NCBI GenBank assembly: GCA_019931185.1
Contig: JAINDK010000061.1
Coordinates: 1-39,813 of the forward strand
Length of the DNA: 39,813 nucleotides
Source: Bryobacter sp. CoA8 C33
Lineage (GTDB): Bacteria; Acidobacteriota; Terriglobia; Bryobacterales; Bryobacteraceae
Direction: 5' to 3'
This document shows positions 27,033 to 35,520 of this stretch, one piece after another. The position numbers and the translations under genes are program-made. Each line of letters opens with the position of its first letter. Positions within the stretch are counted from its first letter, which is position 1. The notes beneath the pieces were generated by a model that worked only from the letters and a program-made list of their open reading frames with translations, was not told where the DNA came from and did no database searches.

Positions 27033-28111
27033 TGCCGGCAAAGCCGACTGATCCCGATTCCAGGCCCAATGACTTTGAGGAAGATTCCGGAGACTCAATT
27101 GTCCGCGTCGATCTTCCCGGGGCGAAAAAATGCGCCATCTTGCTGATCATTCTGGGTCCGAAGCTCACGGCGGAAGTCCTCAAGCAGATGGATGAGTTCG
27201 AGGTGCAGAAAATCGGGCAGGAACTCGCCCGGGCCAGCTCGGTTACCGCCGAGCGCGCCGACGGAGTACTGGAAGAGTTCTACCAGATGTCGATCGCCCA
27301 TCAGTACGTTCTCAAGGGGGGTATTGATTTTGCCCGCAAGGTGTTGGTCGACGCCTTCGGCCAGGATGAAGCCAAGAGAATTCTCGATCGCCTGCTGAAG
27401 ACGCTGGGCGGGGAAAGCCTCAGCTTCGACATGTTGCAGAAGGCGGATCCGACGCAGTTGGCCAAGTTCATACACAACGAACACCCGCAGACGATCGCGC
27501 TGATCCTGTCGCATCTGCATCCGAAGCAGGCGGCGGGGCTGCTGGCCGCGCTCCCGGTCGAGATACGGGCCGACGTGGCGCATCGCATGGCGAGTCTTGA
27601 GCAGATTTCGCCCGATATCATCGGGAAGATCACGAACATCATCGGCCTGAAGCTGAAGGAGATCGGCGACTTCAGCCGCGAATCGACCGGTGGCGTGCAG
27701 GCCGTCGCGGAGATGCTGAACCGGCTCGATTCCAACACGAGCAAGGACCTGCTTGAATCCCTCGAGACCTTCAGCCCGCAACTGACCCAGAACATCCGGC
27801 AATTGATGTTTGTCTTCGAGGACATGCTAATGATCGATGAGGCCGGAATCAAGGAACTGCTTTCGCGCATTGACCGGAAGCTGTTGACGGTGGCGCTGAA
27901 GGGCACCTCGGAGAAACTGCGTGATCATTTCCTGAGCGCGATGTCGCAGCGCGGCTCGGAGATGTTGAAGGAGGACATGGAGGCGCTCGGTCCGGTTAAG
28001 CTGCGTGAGGTCGAAGCGGCGCAGCAGCAGATCATCACGGTCCTGCGGCAGTTGGAGAACGAAGGGGTGATCAACCTGAAGGGCGCCGTTGGAGAGCAGT
28101 ATGTCAACTAA
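27032..28111 (+). CDS. fliG: Flagellar motor switch protein FliG
   Basis: The protein has 359 residues. The N-terminal FliF-binding domain follows a short acidic extension (about 1-28), which is longer than in E. coli (331 residues). The middle domain carries EHPQ (150-153, NEHPQTIALIL). The C-terminal torque domain has the charged region (KELLSRIDRKLLTVALKGTS, then EKLRDHFLSAMSQRG) that meets the stators. It is the rotor's switch component and transmits torque. TAATG overlaps fliF, and the end overlaps fliH by 11 bp. Confidence 0.96.
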   Translation: MPAKPTDPDSRPNDFEEDSGDSIVRVDLPGAKKCAILLIILGPKLTAEVLKQMDEFEVQKIGQELARASSVTAERADGVLEEFYQMSIAHQYVLKGGIDFARKVLVDAFGQDEAKRILDRLLKTLGGESLSFDMLQKADPTQLAKFIHNEHPQTIALILSHLHPKQAAGLLAALPVEIRADVAHRMASLEQISPDIIGKITNIIGLKLKEIGDFSRESTGGVQAVAEMLNRLDSNTSKDLLESLETFSPQLTQNIRQLMFVFEDMLMIDEAGIKELLSRIDRKLLTVALKGTSEKLRDHFLSAMSQRGSEMLKEDMEALGPVKLREVEAAQQQIITVLRQLENEGVINLKGAVGEQYVN

Positions 28112-28832
28112 TGACAACCGGGAGGGAGAGCGGCCACCGGCGCCGGCGGGGAATCTCTCGCGAATTTTTCCGGTCGAGGAAGCCCAGCGGTTTGGAGTGT
28201 ATCTCTGGCAGATTGAAAATGTATCGACGCCGGTTGAGGTGACGCCTTCGATTCTGGTAAGCCCGCGGGATAGCGCGCCTGTGCCGGAAGTTGACTACGA
28301 AGCGAAGATAGCTGAGATGCGGGCCCAGCACCGGCTGGAGCTCGAAGAGGCGGTGCAGCGCGCGCGGATGGAGTGTGAAACGCGGGCGCAGTCGCTGCTT
28401 GGCAATGAGATTGAGCCTTGGTTGAAGCGGATGGCGCAATCGATTGAAGACATCGCGACGGTGAAGCAGCGCTATCTGGCCGAGAGCGAGGAACAACTGG
28501 TGCGGCTGGCCGTGGCAGTGGCGCGGCGGATCCTGTACCGGGAGATTCAGGTGGATGCCGAGGCGCTATTCGGGTTGATCCATGCGGCGACATCGCGGGC
28601 GGAGTTGCGCGAGTTGAACCGGATTCTTTTGAATCCGAAGGACCATCAGGCGCTATTGCCGCATCTCGAGCGGCTGCAGTTGCCGCCGCGCGTCGAGATT
28701 GTGGCGGATGCGGGGCTCGAGCGTGGGGCCTTGTTGCTTGAGAGCACGAGCGGCGTGCTCGATGCTTCGATCCAGGCGCAACTGGACGAGGTGGAGCGGG
28801 GCTTCATCGATCTATTGGGGAGGCGAGGATGA
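28101..28832 (+). CDS. fliH: Flagellar assembly/export regulator FliH
   Basis: The protein has 243 residues. A charged coiled-coil segment (about 75-140: IAEMRAQHRLELEEAVQRAR) is followed by the FliH/HrpE C-terminal domain (about 145-243: LVRLAVAVARRILYREIQVD). FliH binds and inhibits the ATPase FliI in the export apparatus. I use ATG 28101, preceded by GGAGAG at 28091-28096; a TTG at 28089 is less likely. From here to about 34546 the plus strand is strikingly G-rich, unlike the earlier flagellar genes. Confidence 0.92.
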   Translation: MSTNDNREGERPPAPAGNLSRIFPVEEAQRFGVYLWQIENVSTPVEVTPSILVSPRDSAPVPEVDYEAKIAEMRAQHRLELEEAVQRARMECETRAQSLLGNEIEPWLKRMAQSIEDIATVKQRYLAESEEQLVRLAVAVARRILYREIQVDAEALFGLIHAATSRAELRELNRILLNPKDHQALLPHLERLQLPPRVEIVADAGLERGALLLESTSGVLDASIQAQLDEVERGFIDLLGRRG

Positions 28833-30178
28833 CAGTGATGAGCGGACTGGATATCCGGAGGTTTGAAAAGTACCTGGCGGGGCGTCATTTCTTCCAGTTG
28901 CGAGGCCGGGTGTGCGATGTGGCGGGGATGTTGATCGAGAGCGAGGGGCCGGCGGCGGCGATTGGGGATTTCTGCGAGGTGGCCTTGCCGGGCGGGCGGC
29001 GGATCCGGGCGCAGGTGATTGGCTTTCGCAACGGGCGTGTGCTTTCGATGCCACTGGAGGACACGGGTGGGCTGGCGCAGGGGGCGAGTATTCTTGCCCG
29101 GCCCGAGGCCGGCAAGGTAGCGGTGGGCCGGCAGTTGTTGGGCCGAGTGCTCGACGGCTTTGGCCAGCCGATGGACGGCGGAGCGGCGATCGTACCGGAG
29201 GCGCACTACGATCTGTACGCCCCGCCGCCGGGGCCGCTTGAGCGGGAGAACATCAACGAACCGCTGGTAACGGGCATTCGGGTGATCGACAGCATGTTGA
29301 CTTGCGGCAAGGGCCAGCGGATCGGGCTGTTCGGCGGCTCCGGGGTGGGCAAGAGCACGCTGCTGGGGGCGATGTGCCGGCACCATTTCGCCGATGTGGC
29401 GGTGGTAGCGCTGATCGGGGAGCGCAACCGGGAAGTGAAGGGTTTCCTTGAGCAGGAACTGGGCCCGGAGGGCCGCGAGCGGAGTGTCATGATCGCGGCG
29501 ACGAGCGATCAGCCGGCCCCTTTACGGCTGCGGGCCTGCTTCGTGGCCTTGGCGGTGGCTGAGTTTTTCCGCGATCAGGGGCTGAACGTATTGTTGGTGA
29601 TCGATTCGGTGACGCGGCTGGCAATGGCGCAACGGGAGATTGGTTTGGCAGCGGGTGAGCCGCCGGGTCAGAAGGGCTATCCGCCGAGCGCCTTTCAGTT
29701 GTTGCCGCGGATCTTCGAGCGAGCTGGCAAGTTCGCCAAGGGTTCGATTACGGGGTTCTTTACAGTGCTGGTGGAGGGAGACGACTTCAACGAGCCGGTA
29801 TGCGACACGGTGCGGGCCATCCTGGACGGCCATATTGTATTGTCGCGGCAGTTGGGAGCGATGGGGCATTATCCGGCGATACAGGTCCTCGAAAGCGTGA
29901 GCCGGTTGCAGTCGAAGCTAGCGAGCGGGCATCACAAGGAGGCGGCGCGGGCCGTGCGCGAGGCGATGGCGAGTCTGGAGCGGAGTTCGGATCTGATTCA
30001 ATTGGGGGCCTATGTGGAGGGGTCGAATCCGCTGCTCGACAATGCGCTGCGCAATAAGCCGCGGATTGACAGCTTCTTGCGTCAGGATGCCGAGGAGACC
30101 TCAAGCATGGAGGATACGCTGGGGCAACTGCAGAGTTTGGCTTCGATCCTGCAGCCGGGGAACTTGGTGCGGCAATGA
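28829..30178 (+). CDS. fliI: Flagellum-specific ATPase FliI
   Basis: The protein has 449 residues. A beta-barrel N-domain (about 20-95) precedes the RecA-like ATPase core with Walker A GGSGVGKST (169-177), catalytic Glu198 (GERNREVKGF) and Walker B VLLVIDS (Asp259). The segment EPPGQKGYPPSAF, typical of the FliI/YscN group, is also present. It energises loading of export substrates with FliH and FliJ. It starts within the fliH stop (ATGA) and ends within the fliJ start, indicating translational coupling. Confidence 0.96.
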   Translation: MTVMSGLDIRRFEKYLAGRHFFQLRGRVCDVAGMLIESEGPAAAIGDFCEVALPGGRRIRAQVIGFRNGRVLSMPLEDTGGLAQGASILARPEAGKVAVGRQLLGRVLDGFGQPMDGGAAIVPEAHYDLYAPPPGPLERENINEPLVTGIRVIDSMLTCGKGQRIGLFGGSGVGKSTLLGAMCRHHFADVAVVALIGERNREVKGFLEQELGPEGRERSVMIAATSDQPAPLRLRACFVALAVAEFFRDQGLNVLLVIDSVTRLAMAQREIGLAAGEPPGQKGYPPSAFQLLPRIFERAGKFAKGSITGFFTVLVEGDDFNEPVCDTVRAILDGHIVLSRQLGAMGHYPAIQVLESVSRLQSKLASGHHKEAARAVREAMASLERSSDLIQLGAYVEGSNPLLDNALRNKPRIDSFLRQDAEETSSMEDTLGQLQSLASILQPGNLVRQ

Positions 30179-30594
30179 AGCGATTCCAGTTTCCGCTGGA
30201 GCGGGTGTTGCGGTACCGGCGGTCGCAAGCGGATCTCGAGCAGGCGAAGCTGAGCCGGCTGGAGGGGGAGCTGGCGAAGTTGCGGCGGCAGCGGCAGGAC
30301 CTGATTGAGGGGTTTCAGGCCGAGGTACGGCAGGCGGGGGCGAGCAGCTTACGGCGGCTCGAGCTAGGGCGCTACCGGATGGTGGTGGAGCGGCAGGCGC
30401 AACGGCTGGATCAGGCGATTGCGGAGAAGGCGCAGCAAGTGGCGGGGCAACGGGAAGTGTATCTGAAAGCGAATCAGGCGGCGGAGGTACTGCAGAAAGT
30501 AAAGGGCAAGCAGTATCTAAACTGGGAAAAGGAACTGGCCAAGGAGTTGGATGCGCTGGCGATGGACTCGTACTTATCGCGCTGGAAGCAGTGA
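30175..30594 (+). CDS. fliJ: Flagellar export protein FliJ
   Basis: The protein has 139 residues, almost entirely a two-helix antiparallel coiled coil rich in Arg, Gln and Glu, beginning with FQFPLERVLRYRRSQ, the signature of FliJ. It bridges the FliI hexamer and FlhA in the export gate. It is the last gene of the operon and ends one base before the stop of the convergent M28 gene, so there is no room for a separate terminator. Confidence 0.92.
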   Translation: MKRFQFPLERVLRYRRSQADLEQAKLSRLEGELAKLRRQRQDLIEGFQAEVRQAGASSLRRLELGRYRMVVERQAQRLDQAIAEKAQQVAGQREVYLKANQAAEVLQKVKGKQYLNWEKELAKELDALAMDSYLSRWKQ

Positions 30595-30595
30595 G

Positions 30596-32674
30596 TTAGA
30601 ATTCGCGGGCGAGGGCGGTGGCGGCGCGGATGCGATCGGAGTAAGCGGCGAGAGTATCGGTAAGGAGGCGCAGTTGCTGGGCGGCTTCCTCGATACGTTG
30701 GGTTTCGAGGGCTTCGCGGATGCCGGGGAGGGTTTTGGCGCCATAGCCGGTATATTTACCGGGGGCCGAGAGCAGGCCCTTGTACCAGTCCCGGCCGGGG
30801 AGGCCTTCGGGGCGGGTGAGGGAGCGTTCGGTGAGGTAGAGGGCTTCGTTGAGCTTTTGCAGTTTGGCCTTGTCGAGGGAAGGGAAGCGGGGGTAGAGGG
30901 GGCGGATGGCGGCGCCCCAGGCGCGGGCGGTGAGATCGAGCTTTTCGATTTCGCGTTCGAGCAGTTCCCAGGGCAGGGAGCGGGATTTGGGCAGTTTCTT
31001 GAGGTCTTCGACGTTCTCCTTGAGGAAGCGGGCGACGCGGCTGAAGTCGAAGGGGATGACGTAGGCATCGGCCATGCGGGCCAAGCCGGTGGCCATGAAG
31101 CCGGCAAAGGCGGTGGTGTAGACGTAGTCGGGATCGCCGAAGTATTGGAACCAGCGGAGGGAGTCGTAGACGGAGTGGTATACGCCGGCCATGTTGCCAT
31201 CGAAGCCGGCGTTGAGGCTGGCGATGCCGAGGTGGTGGGCGAAGGCGGTGTAGTCGCTGCCGGAGCCGAGGGGAGCGGTGTGGAAGGACTTGCGGTTGGT
31301 GAGCTCGAGCAGGGAGCGGGGTCCGGCGGGTTCGGGGGTATCGCGGAGCCATTCCTCGATGAATTTTTCGAGCGAGGGGGTGGATTGGATGGACATGGGG
31401 CCGCGGAGGGTGGTGTCGGAATTGAAGTAAGCGACGGCTTCGCGCTGGAGGCGGTCGCGGTGTTGTTCGGCCCATTCGGTGGAGCCGACGAGGCCGTACT
31501 CTTCGGCATCCCAGAGGGCGAAGACGAGGGAGCGCTTGGGGCGCCAGCCTTGTTGAGCGGCCTTGGCGAGGATGCGGGCGGCCTCGAGGACGCTGGCGGC
31601 GCCGCTGATGGGGTCGGCGGCGCCATTGACCCAGGCGTCGTGGTGGTTGCCGTAAAGGACGATCTGATCGGGGAAAGTGGAGCCACGGAGGCGGGCGACG
31701 ACATTGTGAATGGGGCGGATGGCGTTGTCGTGCTGGAGCTTGAGGTGGACTAGAGCGGGGCCGGGGCCGAGGTGGTAGGTGACGGGGACGGCGCCGCGCC
31801 ATTCGAGGGGGGCGAGTTCGCCATCGAGGTTATCGAGCAGAGGGCGGGCGTCTTCCCAGGAGATGGGGAGGACGGGTATTTTGTGGACGGTACGGGCGTC
31901 ATCGAGACGGAGGCGCTGGGCGTTGAGGGTGCTGGGCTTATTGGGGGTGAGGGGGTCTCCGGGGTGGAGGGGGAGATCCATGACGGAGCCGCGCTGGACT
32001 CCGGGGGCGGGGCGAAAGGGGCCTTTGGGGTAGATGTCGCCCTGGAAGTAGCCGTCGTCGCGGGGGTCGGAATAGATGAGGCAGGCGACGGCGCCGTTTT
32101 CAGCGGCGACTTTGGCTTTGATGCCGCGGAAGCTGCGGCCATAGCGGACGAGGACGATTTTGCCGCGGGGGTCGATGTTCTTCTGGCGGAGGAGGGCGTA
32201 GTCTTCCGGCAGGCCGTAGTTGGCGTAGAGGAGGGGGGCGGTGACCTCGCCGTTGCCAGAGTAGGCGTTGAAGGTCGGGAGTTGGTTCTGATCGCTCGAG
32301 TCGGGGTCATCCTTGACGACGGGTTCGCGGAGTTTGGCGGTATAGCGGACGGGGCTGAGGAGCTCGAGGGAGCGTTGAGTGGGGTAGGGGATGAGGGCGT
32401 GGAAGGTTTCGATGCGGGCATCGAGGCCGAATTCGCGGAAGCGGGCGAGGGCGTATTCGGCGACGGCTCGAGAGCCGGGGGAGCCGGCATGGTGGGGTTC
32501 GGCGGCCATGCGGAACATGAATTCGCGAATTTTATTGGCTTCGGCGGTGGCGCGGAGGCGTTGTTCAAAGGGTTGGCGGGAGCGGGCTTCCTCGTCGGGG
32601 AAGCCGCGAAGGGAGTCGGCGCCGGAGGCGGGGTGGAGCAGAAGGCAGATCAGAAGCGGAGTGAGGAGCTTCAT
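30596..32674 (-). CDS. Secreted M28-family metallopeptidase, glutamate carboxypeptidase II-like
   Basis: The protein has 692 residues with a Sec signal (MKLLTPLLICLLLHPASG). It has the same three-part plan as GCPII/PSMA: a PA domain (about 100-320), an M28 catalytic domain (about 320-540) and a TFR-type dimerisation helix bundle (about 560-690). The zinc site is complete by comparison: H344 (GNHHDAW), D354 (GAADP), catalytic E391 and ligand E392 (DAEEYGL), D420 (YFNSD) and H500 (VYHSVYD). It should release C-terminal acidic or other residues from peptides outside the cytoplasm. It lies downstream of dsbD on the same strand with a 54-bp gap. Confidence 0.93.
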   Translation of the reverse strand: MKLLTPLLICLLLHPASGADSLRGFPDEEARSRQPFEQRLRATAEANKIREFMFRMAAEPHHAGSPGSRAVAEYALARFREFGLDARIETFHALIPYPTQRSLELLSPVRYTAKLREPVVKDDPDSSDQNQLPTFNAYSGNGEVTAPLLYANYGLPEDYALLRQKNIDPRGKIVLVRYGRSFRGIKAKVAAENGAVACLIYSDPRDDGYFQGDIYPKGPFRPAPGVQRGSVMDLPLHPGDPLTPNKPSTLNAQRLRLDDARTVHKIPVLPISWEDARPLLDNLDGELAPLEWRGAVPVTYHLGPGPALVHLKLQHDNAIRPIHNVVARLRGSTFPDQIVLYGNHHDAWVNGAADPISGAASVLEAARILAKAAQQGWRPKRSLVFALWDAEEYGLVGSTEWAEQHRDRLQREAVAYFNSDTTLRGPMSIQSTPSLEKFIEEWLRDTPEPAGPRSLLELTNRKSFHTAPLGSGSDYTAFAHHLGIASLNAGFDGNMAGVYHSVYDSLRWFQYFGDPDYVYTTAFAGFMATGLARMADAYVIPFDFSRVARFLKENVEDLKKLPKSRSLPWELLEREIEKLDLTARAWGAAIRPLYPRFPSLDKAKLQKLNEALYLTERSLTRPEGLPGRDWYKGLLSAPGKYTGYGAKTLPGIREALETQRIEEAAQQLRLLTDTLAAYSDRIRAATALAREF

Positions 32675-32728
32675 GGACGATATGAGAATCAGGATAATCG
32701 GCGGCGTGTCTTGGCGGAAGAGGGGGGG

Positions 32729-34546
32729 CTAGATTTTCGCGAGGGCGCTGTTGAGGAAGGCCGCGAATTCAGCGGGGTCCTTGGTGAGGCCGGGGAAGCT
32801 GGCGAGGAGTTGTTTGCCGGGGTTGAAGACGGCGTAATAGGGGATGCCGACGGTCTGGAAGAGGGATTCCTGCCATTGCTGGAAGGCCTGGCTGCGGGGG
32901 TCGTCGAGCTCGTCGGTATAGAGTTCGACGAGGACGAACTTTTCCATGGCGGCGTGGATGGTGGGTTTGGTGAACATATTGGCTTTCATCCAGTGGCAAT
33001 TGGTGCAGGCGACGCCGGTAAAGTTGACGAAGACGAGTTTGTTTTCGGCTTTGGCGCGGGCCAGGGCGGCGTCGAGATCGTTCTTGATCCAGGGGAGGGC
33101 GGGTTGGGCGCCTTTATTGAGGAGGGAAGCATTTTCGCGGGGGAAGGGGACGTAGGCTTCGAGTTCGCCGAGGTTGGCGCCGAACATACCGGGCAGCAGG
33201 GACAGGGCGAGGGCGATGAGGAGGGCGCCGGCGAGGGCGCGGCCGGCGCCGAGGGTTTCACCGGGTTTGATGCCCTCCATGGGGAGTTTGCCGAGCAGGT
33301 AGAGGCCGGGCAGGGAAAAAAGGACTGCCCAGAGGGCGAGGAAGCGTTCGCGGGTGAGGAGATTCCAGCCGAGGACGGCGTCGACATTGGACAGGTATTT
33401 GAGCATGGCGGCGAGGATGAAGAAGCCCATGACGACCTTGATGCGGATCATCCAATTGCCGGCGCGGGGAAGGCCCTGGAGGAAGCCGGGGAAGAGGGCG
33501 AGGAAAAAGAAGGGCAGGGAGAGGCCGAAGCTGAAGGCCATCATGCCGAGGGTGGGTTGGAGGCGGTCGCCGGTGATGGAGGCGGCCAGGAGGGTGCCGA
33601 CGAAGGGGCCGACGCAGGCGAAGCTGGTGAGGGAAAAGGTGAGACCCATGAGGAGAGTTCCGGCGGCGCCGCCGCCGGAACTGGCGGAATTGAGGCGAGT
33701 GAGCAGGGCGGAGGGCAAGGTAATCTCGTAGGCGCCGAGGAGGCTGAGGGAAAGGGCGAAGAAGATGGCGCTGATGAAGGAATTGACCCAGACGTTCGAG
33801 CCGATGGAGGTAACGCCGGCGGTGCCGAGCAGGGCGGTGAGGGCGAAGCCGAGGGCTGTGAAGAGGACCACGATGCCGAGGCAGAAGGTGGTGGCGTCGG
33901 CGAGCATGCGGGCGCGTGAGGAGTTCTGTTTGGTGAGGAAGAAGCTCATCGTGATGGGGATCATGGGAAAGACGCAGGGGGTTAGGACGGAGGCAAGGCC
34001 GAAACCGAAGGCGAGCAGGAGGAATTCGCCGAGCGGTTTGGTGCCGGGGGGGACGGCAGCGGTGGTGGTAGGCGCCGGTGTGGTGGGCGTGGGGGAATCG
34101 GGTTCGAAACGGATAGATTTCTTGCGCGGCGGCATACACTGTTTGTCGTCGCAGGACTGGTAGCGGACTTCGACGGCGAGTTCGGGGTCATTGGCGGGGA
34201 TGTCGCGGGTGGCGCGGGCGACGAGGGTGAATTCGACGTCGTTATCGAAGGTTTCCGTATCGGAGCCGAAGTTGGGGTCGAACTTGCGTTCGGGGGCGGG
34301 CTGGACGACGCGGATGAGCTCAAAGGGTGCGTCTTCGGGGGCCTGGATGCGAGTAGGTTTGGGGGGCGGGGGAGTGGTCAGGCTATAGAGGTGCCAGTGC
34401 TCGGCGATGTGGGCGCGGACGGGAATTTTGATTTCCTGACCGGCGGCCGCGGCGGGGAAGGGGCCGAGGGTCCACCGCACGGGGTCGAGTTTCTGGGCCG
34501 GGAGGATGAGCGCGAGTAGGCCGAGCAGGGCAAGAAAGCGCGACAT
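32729..34546 (-). CDS. dsbD: Thiol:disulfide interchange protein DsbD
   Basis: The protein has 605 residues from MSRFLALLGLLALILPAQ, a signal peptide. The N-terminal periplasmic alpha domain has the pair C132/C137 (SCDDKQCMPP). The CcdA-like membrane domain of about eight helices carries C191 (TPCVFPM) and C311 (FACVGPF). The C-terminal thioredoxin-like gamma domain has CTNC (514-517). DsbD passes reducing power from cytoplasmic thioredoxin to periplasmic thiols. Upstream, the frame remains open into a primase-type zinc-finger remnant, giving a possible 690-residue fusion. I start at 34546 because that is where the signal peptide begins and the base composition changes. TGGAG is only a few bases before this ATG. 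Confidence 0.93.
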   Translation of the reverse strand: MSRFLALLGLLALILPAQKLDPVRWTLGPFPAAAAGQEIKIPVRAHIAEHWHLYSLTTPPPPKPTRIQAPEDAPFELIRVVQPAPERKFDPNFGSDTETFDNDVEFTLVARATRDIPANDPELAVEVRYQSCDDKQCMPPRKKSIRFEPDSPTPTTPAPTTTAAVPPGTKPLGEFLLLAFGFGLASVLTPCVFPMIPITMSFFLTKQNSSRARMLADATTFCLGIVVLFTALGFALTALLGTAGVTSIGSNVWVNSFISAIFFALSLSLLGAYEITLPSALLTRLNSASSGGGAAGTLLMGLTFSLTSFACVGPFVGTLLAASITGDRLQPTLGMMAFSFGLSLPFFFLALFPGFLQGLPRAGNWMIRIKVVMGFFILAAMLKYLSNVDAVLGWNLLTRERFLALWAVLFSLPGLYLLGKLPMEGIKPGETLGAGRALAGALLIALALSLLPGMFGANLGELEAYVPFPRENASLLNKGAQPALPWIKNDLDAALARAKAENKLVFVNFTGVACTNCHWMKANMFTKPTIHAAMEKFVLVELYTDELDDPRSQAFQQWQESLFQTVGIPYYAVFNPGKQLLASFPGLTKDPAEFAAFLNSALAKI

Positions 34547-34753
34547 TACTCCATATTGACACTTCCCCAAGCAGTGCCACAGATTCGTCTTCGGCGACAC
34601 CACCAGGCTCGGCGTCTTGTCCTCGTGAAACGGACACCGCCCAATCCACTCCGCCCCGTGCCGCTTGAGCTCCACCCCGAACCCCATCACCAACCGCTCC
34701 ATCGCCACTTCCTTCTTTAGCCGCTCGATCTCCGCATCGGGAATGCGTGCCAT
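34547..34753 (-). pseudogene. N-terminal remnant of a CHC2 zinc-finger (primase-like) gene, in frame with dsbD
   Basis: Sixty-nine codons starting at ATG 34753, preceded by GGGAGA at a good distance. The product MARIPDAEIERLKKEV… ends with a CHC2 zinc finger: CPFHEDKTPS, then LWHCLGKC. This is the DNA-primase-type finger found at the N-terminus of the CHC2 proteins of mobile elements. In such proteins the sequence continues GG.V.…; here it stops after LGKCQ and runs into YGV and the first Met of DsbD. There is no stop between, so a fused zinc-finger–DsbD protein is possible but would bury the signal peptide. Base composition flips exactly at the junction (minus strand G-rich here, C-rich in dsbD), marking a recombination point. 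Confidence 0.75.
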
Positions 34754-34803
34754 CTCTTGGAATCTCCCTTCCAAACCGGTGCTCATAAGCGAATGCGTCA
34801 AGG

Positions 34804-34838
34804 CTCTCTTATGCTATACTGGTAGTCGCATATGAGAG
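34804..34838. promoter_or_regulatory. Inverted-repeat operator around the -10 of the XRE-TA operon
   Basis: CTCTCTTATGC (34804-34814) and GCATATGAGAG (34828-34838) are inverted copies matching at 10 of 11 positions, separated by 13 bp. The spacer holds TATACT (34815-34820), a good -10 hexamer, and the right arm overlaps the start codon at 34832. That geometry fits autorepression by the XRE-family regulator encoded next. No good -35 is visible. Confidence 0.6.
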
Positions 34839-35269
34839 TTCATGAGGCAAGCATTCCCGCTACCCCCTCTTATCCTGGACTCGTGAAGAAGAGGGTTCCC
34901 CCTGAGCTGGATTTCCACGAGCGCCTGGCGGCTCTCCGCAAATAGCGAGGGCTCACGCAACTGGCGCTGGCTGAGCTTGTCGAGATGCACATCTCGCAGA
35001 TTCGGCGCTACGAGAGCGGCCAGTCCCAACCCACACTCGACGCCATCCGCAAGCTGGCCCGGGCGCTGAGCGTGAGCGCGGATATGCTTCTCTTTGCGCA
35101 GAATGAGCGTGGTCCCGAGGACGATCTCCGCATGCAGTTCGAAGCCGCATCCCGGCTAGACCCTGAGGAAAAGAACGTGATCCGCTCGGTGATCGAGAGC
35201 ATCGTTCTGCGCAACACCGTCAAGGCGGCCGAGCGCCGCTTCACCGAGAATGGAGGTTCCACGCCATGA
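34832..35269 (+). pseudogene. XRE-family regulator with an in-frame amber stop
   Basis: From ATG 34832 the frame reads through LDFHERLAALRK, then TAG at 34943-34945, then RGLTQLALAELVEMHISQIRRYESGQ. That is a helix-turn-helix of the Cro/C1 type interrupted between its first and second helices. The residue expected here is often Gln (CAG), so a single C-to-T change explains the stop. The remainder (from Met at 34985) runs to the stop at 35267-35269 and lacks helix 1-2 of the domain, so a restarted product would not bind DNA normally. The full gene would be 145 residues. The stop overlaps the next start as ATGA, so it belongs to an operon with the antitoxin and toxin. Confidence 0.82.
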
Positions 35270-35520
35270 CGAGCGACACCCGCCAGCACGCGCACCAGTT
35301 GATCGACCGCATGCCCGAGACGCAGCTTTCCGGCCTGGTCCAGTTTTTGGAAACGATTGTCGATCCCGTGGCCACCGCGTTACGCAACGCGCCGATTGAT
35401 GACGAGCCGGAGACCGGCGACGAAAAAAACGCCGTCGCCGAAGCCAAGACCTGGCTCCAGAAGAACGGCGGCAAGGGCATTCCTCACGCCGAAGCGATGC
35501 GGCGGCTTGGTCTTGAGTAA
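35266..35520 (+). CDS. Antitoxin of a RelE/ParE-type module
   Basis: The protein has 84 residues. The N-terminal helix ARQ…AHQLIDRMPETQLSGLVQFLE and the middle acidic stretch (APIDDEPETGDE) followed by IPHAEAMRRLGLE match the common small antitoxin that precedes RelE-type toxins. In that family the acidic C-terminal half wraps the toxin. It is intact. It starts within the regulator's stop codon (ATGA) and its stop overlaps the toxin start (TAATG), so the three genes were built as a translationally coupled unit. Confidence 0.78.
   Translation: MTSDTRQHAHQLIDRMPETQLSGLVQFLETIVDPVATALRNAPIDDEPETGDEKNAVAEAKTWLQKNGGKGIPHAEAMRRLGLE

Noticed and set aside
30551-31753. 400-codon plus-strand frame overlapping the fliJ end and the M28 gene
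   Set aside because: Same low-complexity composition, and it overlaps two well-supported genes.
31772-33919. 715-codon plus-strand open frame opposite the M28 and dsbD genes
   Set aside because: Its translation is a monotonous Gly/Glu/Ala-rich sequence with no domain, typical of the antisense of high-GC genes, while the minus-strand frames encode clear M28 and DsbD proteins.
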